Shown here: positions 11,636-21,462 of the stretch, one piece after another
Position numbering within the stretch: the first letter of the stretch is position 1
Layout: every line of letters begins with the position of its first letter
Assembly: GCA_037127255.1 (NCBI GenBank)
Contig: JBANSL010000004.1
Span: 52,463,702-52,527,701, forward strand
DNA length: 64,000 nt
Direction of reading: 5' to 3'
DNA from: Persicaria tinctoria
Taxonomy: Eukaryota; Streptophyta; Magnoliopsida; Caryophyllales; Polygonaceae
Program-made: the position numbers and the translations under genes
The notes under the pieces: generated by a model
The model's input: only the letters and a program-made list of their open reading frames with translations
Told to the model about the DNA's origin: nothing
Databases searched by the model: none

Positions 11636-12412
11636 TATCCCCGGAAGCGGATATAAAGTAATTTCAACCCTGAAGTGTTGAATTAATCAAAATTTTCATA
11701 TCCCCTGAAGTGGATATAAACTAATTTCGACCCTGAAGTGTTGAATTAATCAAAATTTTCATATCCCTGAAGTGGATATAAACTAATTTCGACTCTGAAG
11801 CGTTGAATTAATCTACCATATCCCTGAAGTGGATACTATTATTTTCAATGCATTTATGTTATATTGGTTATATCGATTACAACATTACTTGTTTTTTTGG
11901 AACAAATTGAATCGTTAATCTCTACTGCAAACAAATGAAAACTAATACGACATTCGTTTTTTAACTTTGCATGCAAATCGGCATTCGGACTTTATTTTTT
12001 TTGTTTGCAAATCAATACGGCAAGATGATAGACCCTTTATAAAACATACGGAGTATATTACAAATATCGGCATTCGGACTTTATTTTTCTTTACAAATCG
12101 GATTTTATTTCGGATATTAAAGTATACATGTATACGGCAAAAAAAATTCAAACAAATTGATCATCTTTACATACGGCATGTATATACCACAATTAAAAAA
12201 CGATCGGTGGACAAGATTGAAATTTTGTAATTTTTTTCGTCACGGCATTCGATATTTTTTTTTTATTTGGATTAAATCAATCAAATAAGTAATATCTCCT
12301 GAAGTAGATATAAACTAATTTCAATTCCCGAAGTGGTTGAAACAATCAAATTTATAACGATCCCCTATCCCCTGAAGCGGATAAACTAATTTCAATCCCT
12401 GAAGCGATTGAA
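11636..12412 (+). repeat. Micro-hairpin series in Copia leader, left block
   Basis: At least eleven short inverted repeats share the loop CCTGAAGT/C. Examples: arms TTCAAC/GTTGAA at 11,663-11,682; ATATCC/GGATAT at 11,698-11,717; TTCGAC/GTTGAA at 11,726-11,745; ATATCT/AGATAT at 12,292-12,311; TTTCAATT/GGTTGAAA around CCCGAAGT at 12,319-12,342; TATCC/GGATA at 12,366-12,383; TTCAATC/GATTGAA at 12,391-12,412. Two arm types alternate, joined by AAACTAAT-like spacers, so part of the series is a tandem repeat. MULE-2 inserted directly after the last one, and the series resumes at 25,745. The interval 11,860-12,290 between blocks is AT-rich with no gene. Confidence 0.85.
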
Positions 12413-12539
12413 TCAAGAAAATTTTTGCAAAACAGGCACTTCTTTTGGCTGAATAAGTGAAATGCCCACCTTTTTAGACAAATGAGCAAAATGCCCGCTA
12501 TATATACTAATTCTCTCTCCTGCTCCCACGCTCTCTTTT

Positions 12540-13115
12540 GTTTCGCTCTATCGGTCTCTCTTGCTCTCTCAATTTCGCCTCTCCTGCTCTCTCGACGCCG
12601 GATCTAGAATTTTACAAAATCGACGCTAGATCTGGAGGAGGCAAGGCGTTGAAAGGCCCTTTCGATCGGCGTCAATTGCAAAATCGCCGTAGCAGAGACG
12701 GTGATCTCCGACACCACGTTCTTCCTCGGTGAGGACGACGGAGAAGAAGATGAAGGAGCGGATCTCGGCGGCGTTTCTGAAATTGACCTGCTTGCAATCA
12801 GAGAAGAAGATGAAGAAGTCGATCGGTGGTCTTCTCTCCGTCGTACACCATCCGGCTGTTGGCAAAGATCAACCTCTGCTAAAAAATCGGCCGAATTAGC
12901 ATCCAATTTTACCAAATCAGCTTCGAAGCCTAATTACCAAATCACCTCTAAGTCGTCCTCTCTAGGCGCCGGACTGGAGGTTGGCTCGCAATCGGCGTTC
13001 AGATCCCAATTGCAATCGCCGGAGTTCCAATTGCTTAATCTCAAGGTCTGTTTGTTCATCGTTACACTCAGCTCTATTCTTTATGCATTTAAGCACCTTT
13101 TTTTCGAGTTTTGAG
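12540..13115 (+). pseudogene. GC-rich captured gene-like piece in MULE-2
   Basis: Codon-like composition with an open frame from 12,701 to 13,114 (landmarks GEDDGEEDEGADLGG and EIDLLAIREEDEEVD, then a Ser/Lys-rich part). Upstream is a pyrimidine-rich leader, as in plant 5'-UTRs, and AATCTCAAG|GTCTGTTTG near 13,045 could be a donor. The acidic, low-complexity product matches no family I know. It is probably a host gene fragment picked up by the MULE; the opposite strand is also open here, so the strand is uncertain. Confidence 0.35.
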
Positions 13116-13389
13116 TTTCGAGTTTCCGATTGCTCATTCTCGCAGCCTATCTTTTTGGTGGATTGCGATCGGTTTGTGTACTGAATACGAAAATTGTGCA
13201 TTGATGCAAAGTTGGTATGAATTTAGATTTGTTAGTTCATCGGTTTGTGATCGATTTGTCTGTGTTATGAAAATTGTGGGCAATTAACTTGATTTGATCA
13301 GTGGCTTTCGCTTCCTCATGCTCCTATGTTCTCTCATATTTGTCATGGCTGCCAGAATTGAGCTCTACGAATTCAGAAGCCCTAGCTTA
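13116..13389. other. No gene; intron-like
   Basis: T-rich sequence following the GC-rich piece; no supported exon. Confidence 0.4.
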
Positions 13390-13680
13390 ACTCAGTGGTT
13401 TCTTTTCTTTGTTGCTGTGTATGAGTTTGTATATGGTGAAATTGATCAGAAACTGCATTTGAACTTCAGGAAACGACTATCAATTTGAAACAGCGTAACT
13501 CAGTGGTTTCTTTTCTGTGCTGCTGTGTATGAGTTTGTATATGGTGAAATTGTTCAGAAACTGCATTTGAACTTCAGGAAACGACTATCAATTTGAAACA
13601 GCTTAACTCAGTGGTTTCTTTTCTGTGTTGCTGTGTATGAATTTGTATATGGTGAAATTGATCAGAAACTGCATTTGTAT
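13390..13680 (+). repeat. About 107-bp tandem repeat, nearly three copies
   Basis: AACTCAGTGGTTTCTTTTCT starts at 13,390, 13,497 and 13,605. The copies are nearly identical, so the amplification is recent relative to the rest of MULE-2. Confidence 0.85.
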
Positions 13681-13736
13681 ATTCTGTGTTGAAACATGGT
13701 ATTATTGAGATTTTCTAGTGCTTATTGAGTTTTAAA

Positions 13737-13805
13737 AGCCTTTGAGCTCAATGGTAGAGCAATGTGCTTATGCGCAAATATGTGGGTTCGAATCCCACAT
13801 AGGCT
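13737..13805 (+). ncRNA. tRNA-like sequence 1
   Basis: Folds as a cloverleaf: acceptor AGCCTTT/ATAGGCT (one mismatch), D stem GCTC/GAGC, T stem GTGGG/CCCAC around TTCGAAT. Pol III A box (TGAGCTCAATGG, one change from consensus) and B box (GGTTCGAATCC) are present. The anticodon arm pairs best as TGTGC/GCGCA, leaving only TTAT as loop, so it is not an ordinary tRNA. No T-run terminator follows. Related copies lie at 17,180-17,250 and 44,248-44,317. It could be a tRNA pseudogene family or the head of a SINE. Confidence 0.6.
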
Positions 13806-15400
13806 AAAGTTTGATGGGTAGGGGCCCTAAAAAAAGATGGATCTAAACAAAAGCTAGGGTGTTGAATTGTTGATTGTTGAAACTAATTGGGTATTCAGAT
13901 TAGGTATTGGGAGGGAGGGGTCTGATTTTTCTAGTGCCAAACATGGTTGGGTGTGTGTAGGATCCAAGGTAATCATACAAAGTCCACTATAATTAATGTA
14001 CTGTATATTACTGTAATGTATTACTCCATCAAAGCCTCAAAGGTTGCCTACCTCCTACTCCTAGCATGTGGAGGGCAAGTGATTCTTGATTAAAATGTCA
14101 AACCTTGTTGAAAACTAAGGCCCCTCCCTCTACCAAACCTAAATAATACAAACTGAGTTCTATCTCTATATATAAAATTGTTTTATGTGCATCCACTAAA
14201 GTCTTGATAAGCATATATGCATGTGTTTGGGGATTGAATGTGGCTTACATAGTGCCCTTGAGATGAATATAGCCCTCATGCATCGATTTTTGGATCACTT
14301 TAATCCAGTTTTCTAGTTTATTCTTGTCATACCTGGTATCTTTTCGAGTTACCTGAATTACACGTTGGGTGCCTCAAAGTTGATCCTGTTCATTAATCAA
14401 TCTACACAGACTAAACAAGACTGTCACAGCACATATAATTTTGAATGTGGATTGAAATTTGGATTATGGACATGTTTTGTAATGCAGTCAAAAAAAGCTT
14501 TGGGTCAAAAATCTTTAAACAATCCAGAGTTTCTCTACTACTTGAGCTCAGCTCAATTCCTCCTTTTTTCTCAATAAAAGAAAACATGTTTTCGTGTGGC
14601 TTATTTCTCCAGGAATTCCAGCTGAAACTCTGTACATTAATAGTTTATATCACAATTTTGTGTTTGTGTGTGTAGGACACTAACTTTGTGTTAGAGAAGA
14701 GTTCATCTTTAAGGTGACAAAACACTTCAAGGAACTGAGCCAGAGATCAATCTTTATAAAAAATATCAAAGAATCTTAGACTGATGATGTATGCATTGAA
14801 TTCTTGATCAACTTCAGATTAGATGAGATTCCCACCTCTGTATATACTGAATAGATGATCAAGAAATAAGTTTGAAGCAGCTGTGCTTTTTAATCTTGTG
14901 ATATGAATATGTGTACTTGTGATGTGCCTTATTTATTTGCACCAAAGGGGAAAAGAGAGCCTATAAAGACGCTTCATTTGTTGATTCATTTTGCTGTAAA
15001 TTATAACTTTGTGCCCCTTAAATGTATTTCCTCTTCCAAAGTCATGCAAATCTTTTGGAGGTTTGTTTCATTTGTTACACAGGAAAAACAACAAAAGAGA
15101 CAGTGATCACATTCCCTTACAGTTGCAGAAGAGGCCATTAAAAGAAATTTTGCAAAAACATGGAAGAGGACAATGTGCAAATCTGAAAATGCTGTTTTGG
15201 TGTTAAACAAAACTCTGCATTTTTTACCAATGTTATTCAAGCTTTTCACCCAAAAGCTCAAAAGAGAAAATGCTTGATTATTTTTGCTATGTGGATGTTG
15301 GTATAAAGATGAGTATACATGTTTCCTGCCTCTTCCTCCGTTCTAATCTTTCATTTTCTTTCAGTGGTCTCCCTGAAATTTTTGTTCAAAAAATAAAATT
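13806..15400. other. No gene recognised inside MULE-2
   Basis: AT-rich, intron- or UTR-like sequence. Short open frames on both strands carry no recognisable motif or consistent splice pattern. Confidence 0.4.
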
Positions 15401-15499
15401 AAAAATTGCAAAAAACAAGCATAAACAGTCACATATTCGAATGGATACTTCAAAATTGTATCCGATACATCAAAAATCAAAGAATAGATTATGTTTGCA

Positions 15500-16520
15500 C
15501 AACATGGAAGATTGGTGGAAATTTGCTCAACATGATCTTATTTTTGCTCAATAATAGATTATTTTTGCTCAACAATAGGTTATTTTTGCACAACAATCGA
15601 GACTTGTGAATTTGTTCTCAACATGATTTTATTTTCTCTCATATAATTTCATACATTCTCAATAAATTATTGCACAACATGCTCTTATTTTTGCTCATCA
15701 ATACTTTATTGTTGCACAACATTTGAGACTTGTGAAATTGTGTCTCAACATGATCTTACTTTTTGTAAATATAATTTTATACTTTTTTAATAGATTATTG
15801 CACAACATGATCTTATTTTTGCTAATCAATAGACAATAATTGCACAACATGGTGAAATTTTGCTCAACATCATCTTATTTTTGCTCAACAATAGGTTATT
15901 TTTGCACAATAATCGAGACTTGTGAATTTGTTCACAACATGATCTTATTTTCTTTCAATATAATTTCATACTTTCTCAATAAATTATTGCACAACATGCT
16001 CTTTATTTTGCTCATCAATACTTTATTTTTGCACAATATTTGAGACTTGTGAAATTGTGTCTCAACATGATCTTACTTTTTGTAAAATATAATTTCATAC
16101 TTTTTTAATAGATTATTGCACAACATGATCTTATTTTTGCTCGTCAATAAACAATAATTGCACAACATGGGGGATTGGTGAAATTTTGCTCAACGTCATC
16201 TTATTTTTGCTCAACTATAGGTTATTTTTGCACAACAATAGAGACTTGTGAATTTGTTCACAACATGATCTTATTTTCTCTCAATATAATTTCATGCTTT
16301 CTCAATAAATTATTGCACAACATGCTCTTATTTTTGCTCATCAATACTTTATTTTTGCACAATTATAGGTTATTTTTGCACAACAATTGAGACTTGTGAA
16401 TTTGTTTAATTTCAACATGATCTTATTTTCTCTCGATATAATTTCATACTTTCTCAATAAATTATTGCACAACATGCTCTTATTTTTGCTCATCAATACT
16501 TTATTTTTGCACAACTAGTG
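15500..16520. repeat. About 320-bp tandem repeat built of TTGCACAAC sub-repeats
   Basis: ACTTGTGAATTTGTTC recurs at about 15,602, 15,919, 16,246 and 16,391, giving two full units near 320 bp and one short one. Within each unit, TTTTTGCACAACAT and TCATCTTATTTTTGCTCA-like blocks repeat many times. The open frames here are side effects of the repeat. Confidence 0.85.
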
Positions 16521-16530
16521 GTGAAAATTA

Positions 16531-16640
16531 GTGCTGACACTGATATTAGTTACAATTAATGCTAATACTGATATTAGTTACAATTAGTGCTGACACTGAT
16601 ATTAGTTACAATTAGTGCTGACACTGATATTAGTTACAAT
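16531..16640. repeat. 28-bp tandem repeat, four copies
   Basis: GACACTGATATTAGTTACAA-type units repeat four times with few differences, directly downstream of the 320-bp array. Confidence 0.85.
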
Positions 16641-16662
16641 CGAATCATCTTCCTAAGTAATA

Positions 16663-16932
16663 CTCCCTCCGTCTCGAAATAGATGTCATTTTAGCTCTTT
16701 AGTTTTGTATCAAAATAGATGTCGTTTTGGGTTTTCTAGGTAGTGGAAAGTAATGATTTGCATTGATTTGTGTGTTGTTGACTTTTTTAAAGGTTTTGAT
16801 TTGTTAAAAAATGTAGTGGGTAATAAAATTAATGAAAAAGTTAATGAAATGATGATGTTGATTGATGGATGAGGGTTTTTATTAAAATTTGTGCATAAGA
16901 CTAAAATGACATGAATTTTGAGACGGAGGGAG
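16663..16932. mobile_element. Stowaway MITE
   Basis: 270 bp with perfect terminal repeats CTCCCTCCGTCTC / GAGACGGAGGGAG flanked by TA on both sides (16,661 and 16,933). These are the hallmark ends and target duplication of Stowaway, the Tc1/mariner MITE of plants. An internal inverted ATAGATGTC motif is seen. It encodes nothing. Confidence 0.95.
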
Positions 16933-17179
16933 TAACTTTGTAGTTTGGTATATATTTTTTCCGTGTCATCAGTTTTTTTCTTCTTCATGTCAACACATTT
17001 TTTAGAGTTGTACAATCGTATTTTAGAGTTGCACAACTTTAGTTTAGAGTTGCACAACTGTATTTAAGATTTGCATAACTGTATTTTATTTGTGTCAGCA
17101 CCTCCAAGAAACACTTTTCATTCTATTTGTCTCCAATTCAAGTGACTCAGTGCTTCAACCACACAACCAACAACATGAT

Positions 17180-17250
17180 AGCCTATACGGGATTTGAACC
17201 CGTATCGTTGTGTTTGTACAAAACGCTCTACCGATTTGAGCTAATAGGCT
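17180..17250 (-). ncRNA. tRNA-like sequence 2
   Basis: On -, acceptor AGCCTAT/ATAGGCT is perfect, D stem GCTC/GAGC, T stem ACGGG/CCCGT around TTCAAAT. A box TAGCTCAAATCGG and B box GGTTCAAATCC are intact. The anticodon arm pairs as TTTGT/ACACA with one mismatch and a 4-nt ACAA loop, the same 21-nt layout as the other two copies although the bases differ. Confidence 0.6.
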
Positions 17251-17259
17251 TCACACATA

Positions 17260-18140
17260 TGCATAAATTTGCAATCATCCAACATTTCTTTCCACTCAAT
17301 CATCCAACGCTCTACCGTATCTTTGTGAAATACAATACTAAAGAAGTCAACATTTAAACCTTTCCAGTTGAATCCCATTAACATCCATAAAAGTAACAAA
17401 TGTGGAACATTGGTAATAACTAGCAGCCATTAACCATCTAAAATCCTTAGAACAAATCCACCCCACCAACTCTTACCTTGCTTCTCAACATTGGGGATTG
17501 GTGCAATTTTACGCCATATATAACAGTTATAGAGCTAGCTGTTGGTGAAATGTGCTGAGCAACTGAACAACCCAAGATCATACATCATTTCTGTTGAAAC
17601 TTTGATGAATTAAGCTAATAGAAAAGGAATTATTAAACATTAGTTTGCAATTATTATATATATAGATCCAACATATGAAACACATTATTAGTTAGTTTGT
17701 CTCTTATAAGGGAATGAAAAAATGAACTTACATATGCTCAGCTTAGAGTTTTGCAGTACCAAACATCACACATCTTATTTTAAAATACATCGAAGTCTGA
17801 GAAAATTTAAAATACATTGAAGTCTGAGAAAGCCAAAGCCATCAGACATCTACATGAGGTTAGGGTTGAAACATAAAATCCACATTCTAATTAATGTAGA
17901 GTACTGAAAAGAAATTAAAATTTTGTATTTGGGTGTTTCTTGTCTTCTTTACAGTTGCATTAAACTGAAATTAACCAAAGATCGATCTGAATTGAACAAT
18001 TTAAGTAGCCATAAACCATACAGATCAAATTGCTCAAAGATTCAATTCATTTCTTGGGATGTAACATATCGAAGGTCGGTAGAAGTATCACAGACATGGA
18101 AAAAAACAGATCAACGATGATCCTGCAAACAAAGAAGCAA
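17260..18140. other. No gene recognised inside MULE-2
   Basis: AT-rich sequence. A 20-bp phrase around AAATACATYGAAGTCTGAGA is duplicated near 17,780-17,830. No coding signal. Confidence 0.4.
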
Positions 18141-18147
18141 AGATCGA

Positions 18148-18580
18148 TTTTCTTATCAATCGATCTTCGATCGATTGATAAGAAAAATAGTCGAAAGCAA
18201 AAAAAAATCGATTGATAAGTAAAATAGTCGGAAGCAAAAATCGAGTTCCTTATCAATCGATCTTCAATCGATTGATAAGGAAACCCCAGCTCGTAAAAAT
18301 ACAGTCACTCGGCCTATTGGGGCATTTCATCAAACAGGTTATGTGCAAAACATAAAACAACATATCAATTGCAAACATAAAACAACATATCAATTGCAAA
18401 CATAAAACAACAAGGACAAGATTTCAGATTTCGTTCAGCAATTGCAGCCATCACAAACAAAATCGAGTTTCTTATCAATCGATCGAAGATCGATTGATAA
18501 GGAAACAGTCGGAAGCAAAGATCGATTGATAAGTAAAATAGTCGGAAGCAAAAATCGAGTTACTTATCAATCGATCGAAG
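18148..18580. repeat. Cluster of CTTATCAATCGAT palindromes
   Basis: A perfect 18-bp stem with a TTC loop at 18,148-18,186; a second stem (16 bp, loop CTTCA) near 18,246-18,284; a third with loop GAA near 18,464-18,503; and half-copies at about 18,209-18,220 and 18,556-18,580. All use the same CTTATCAATCGATC arm. Between them, at 18,345-18,412, a 25-bp AACATAAAACAACATATCAA-like unit repeats about three times. Confidence 0.88.
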
Positions 18581-18740
18581 CGCGGGATGAGGAACTGCAG
18601 CAAATTCGGAGAGAGAATGGGAGATGTACCTCAAGTCGGAGCCATCTCCATCCATCATCATCGTCGCTTGGATTGAAGAGCGAGGAAGTATCTGAGTTGA
18701 CAGGAGAGAGAGTCGTCATCGTCGTTGCTCGCAGAGCCAG
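18581..18740 (+). pseudogene. Gene-like GC-rich piece split by the Gypsy element
   Basis: Purine-rich coding-like sequence (GAGAGAGTCGTCATCGTCGT) that is interrupted at 18,740 by the Gypsy insertion and resumes at 25,474-25,640 with a near-duplicate of the same phrase. Product unknown; it may be a captured UTR or exon. Confidence 0.3.
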
Positions 18741-20037
18741 TGACGGAGGGGAAACCTGTCGTTGATCCCGTCAAAGTAAACTCAAACCTATAACTAGTAT
18801 AGCAATAAGTAAGAAGTCGATCCCACAGGGAAATTATTATTCAAGTGTGATTCAAGTGTCAATCAAAGTAACCAATTTGGGGGGTTTTTGTGTGTGAAAG
18901 GTCCGCCTTTTATCAAAGCGGATTAAACAAAGCAAAGTAAAGGAATTGGTTTTAGACAATTTAGGGAAAGCAATTCCACCTACAATTTTCCACTTTATTG
19001 GATTGAAGCGATCCTTGTAACTTCTTCTCGTCCTATTGTGTTTCCTATGAATGCCCTTGTCCCGACCTAATATAGTTACTAGTCCAACCAGTCCTAGCAA
19101 CCCTTATCAATCGAACAGTCCCTAAAGAAGGATTTAACCCAATTGATAGCTTTAAGTTCAGAGATTAGCCAAGGTATTTGCAGTCCCTAAAAAAGGATTT
19201 AACAACACATTCAACTTCCTACTTATTCAATTAGTTCAACCAGCCCTAAAGGAATAAGTTTGCCACTTAGGTTAAGGTTCACAACCAGGAATCTACAAAA
19301 CCTTAGCGATTGAATTGATTCTACCAAGTTGATCAGTCAAGATAGAACAAAACAATAATTAATTAAGCACAAAGAAGTCGAAGCATTCACAAATAGGAAA
19401 CTAGGAGCGAGAATTAGAAACTCACAATCAATCCGAATAAAGCTTCAAATTGCAGGCAGAATCGATGAGTTTAGTTCCTCATGGAAGACATTGCTCAAAT
19501 TCTCTAAAAAGTCTAATGAATGGAAGAATAGAATGAATGGTCAAGAAAAATAACATAAAAGCCTAATTAAAACATCCCAAAGTCGGCCCCAAACAAAATA
19601 GATATAAACTAGGGTTTTCCAAAAAAGCGGATCCGCGCTGTCCGTACGTGCGGCGGCCGCCGCAAGGTCTGCGGCGCCCGCCGCAACTGCCTTGTCAGCT
19701 ACCCGCTGCGGCGGGCACTGCGGCGGCCGCGGCACTAGCTGCGGCGCCCGCCGCAGGTAGCTTTGCCGTGGTCTTGGCTCCTTTCTGCGGGTTTTTCTTC
19801 TCGTCTTGCCTTGCTTCTTTCTTCCTTGTTCCTTTCCATTCATCTTGTGTTCCTCTTCGAGACATTGCATCTCCCCAAGTGTGTTCTGATTCGATCTGCG
19901 AGATAAACACAAAATTGCGCAGAATCCGAACTTTTCTAAAATAAACACAAGATGCAAATTAACAATAAAGCAAGCAAGAAATGCAACCTATCTAAACTAA
20001 TTATAACTATAATGCCTATCTAAAATATGCATTATCA
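18741..20037 (-). repeat. Gypsy 3' LTR
   Basis: 1,297 bp, nearly identical to 24,172-25,468. Contains a cluster of GC palindromes (for example the 16-bp TGCGGCGGCCGCCGCA at 19,649-19,664 and TGCGGCGCCCGCCGCA at 19,670-19,685 and 19,740-19,755), which create a chance open frame on both strands. Confidence 0.96.
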
Positions 20038-20051
20038 AATCCCCCACACTT
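20038..20051 (-). promoter_or_regulatory. Gypsy polypurine tract
   Basis: On -, AAGTGTGGGGGATT lies directly before the 3' LTR, the standard position for priming plus-strand DNA synthesis. Confidence 0.85.
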
Positions 20052-21462
20052 AACCTTTGCTTGTCCTCAAGCGATGCTAGAATGAACATGAATCAATGTA
20101 TCCCACAGGAAATCCCTTCAAGTTTCAACATTACCAAAAGCAACATCATAGCAGGTAGAACCATAAATCAAGCAAACAAACGTCATAGCATGTATTCAGG
20201 TGATCAAAGCTTAGAAGTAGACATCAACCAACCTCACCAGAAATATGTGTTTCACTCATGTGTCTAGGCTTTTAGGTACAACTCTCAACTCAAACCAATA
20301 ATGCACTAAGCTCATAGACATTGACCACCATATCACCAATTATCTACCAAAATGTCATTACTTGCGGGATAACATAAAGAAACTAAAAATGCAACACTTT
20401 TTTTCTTTTTCTTTGGTTTCTTTTCTCTTTTTTTTCTTTTCTTTTTCTTGTCTTGGTGTTTCCTTACGCGAAGCGCAAACATGGGTGTCATGAATGGCCC
20501 CGGTCTATCAACACCTCAACTATGAATATGAACATGAATATGAAGTCCACTTGAACACCTTTTGACGCAAGTTGCAAACATGGGTGTCATGAATGAACCT
20601 GGTTACTCAATGATCAAGCTTCCTTTCTTAGTGGATAGCTTTCAACACCTTTTTGCGCGAATCATACACATGGGTGTCATGCGTAGACCCGGTTACTCAG
20701 AGTATCAACCATTGCCACCTTATTCACTAAATATGCATAAAATTGAATAACAAAAAGACTCAAAATATAAACATACACCCCGCAAGCAACAAACATGTGC
20801 ATTGGTCTTCAAAAATAGATACTGCAGTCAATGCCAAGAGGTAGCAACACTAGGCGAGTAATTCACACAATTGAGCAAAAGAATTCCAAATAAGGCCAAC
20901 CATCCTCACAGGGTCATGTTTTTAGGACTTCAATCATAATTTAGCTTAATCATACATGCTCAATTACATTTGCTAGCTTATGTTCCACAAAAATCATTTA
21001 GCAACAATAATCAAAACATCCAGAACTCCATGGGATTTATATGAATCATGCTTGAAATTTAAATTAGAGGACAACTAAGCAAGATGGGTATTTGAATAAC
21101 ACATATATATGCAATGCATGCTCTATTTTAATATTTTCGATTTTTCTTTTTTTTTTTTTTTTTTTTTAAATTCCGAAAATTAAATTAAATAAAAACTAAA
21201 CAACAACTTAATTAAACTTAAACATGGTGCAGAAAATGAAATATGCTCTAACTCTATGCACTATGTAAATAAAACTCCTCTCCCCCACACTTGAAGTTTT
21301 CATTGCCCTCAATGAAACATTAAAGACAACAAAAGTGAAACTCATATACTCAGGGTGAAGGAAAAGAAAAAGAAAATAAATCTGAAAAATGTACCTCGGG
21401 TTGCCTCCCGAGAAGCGCCTTTGTTTCATGTCGTTGGCTCGACGTGATGGCCCTTGATCGGC
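20052..21462. other. Gypsy non-coding region in place of pol
   Basis: No open frame of note. A phrase around ATGGGTGTCATGAATG recurs three times (about 20,479, 20,580 and 20,670), each followed by a CCCGGTTACTCA-like block. A second polypurine-like stretch lies at 21,283. Next to the ORF end is a small hairpin with CTCGGG/CCCGAG arms around 21,392-21,410. A pol gene would be expected here in a complete element. Confidence 0.6.

Noticed and set aside
13737..13805. An ordinary functional tRNA gene
   Set aside because: The anticodon arm gives a 4-nt loop, the acceptor has a mismatch and there is no T-run terminator.
15406..16390. Hydrophobic open frames that could look like membrane peptides
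   Set aside because: They are produced by the TTGCACAAC tandem array and change frame from unit to unit.
15500..16520. CRISPR-like array
   Set aside because: The repeats are long, imperfect and contiguous without unique spacers, and this is a plant nuclear sequence.
16710..17057. 115-aa frame on -
   Set aside because: It spans the Stowaway MITE and adjacent AT-rich sequence; no domain.
19541..19957. A 138-aa frame on - and a 98-aa frame on +, repeated exactly at 24,972-25,388
   Set aside because: Both lie within the Gypsy LTRs; the Ala/Arg-rich part is GC palindrome sequence.
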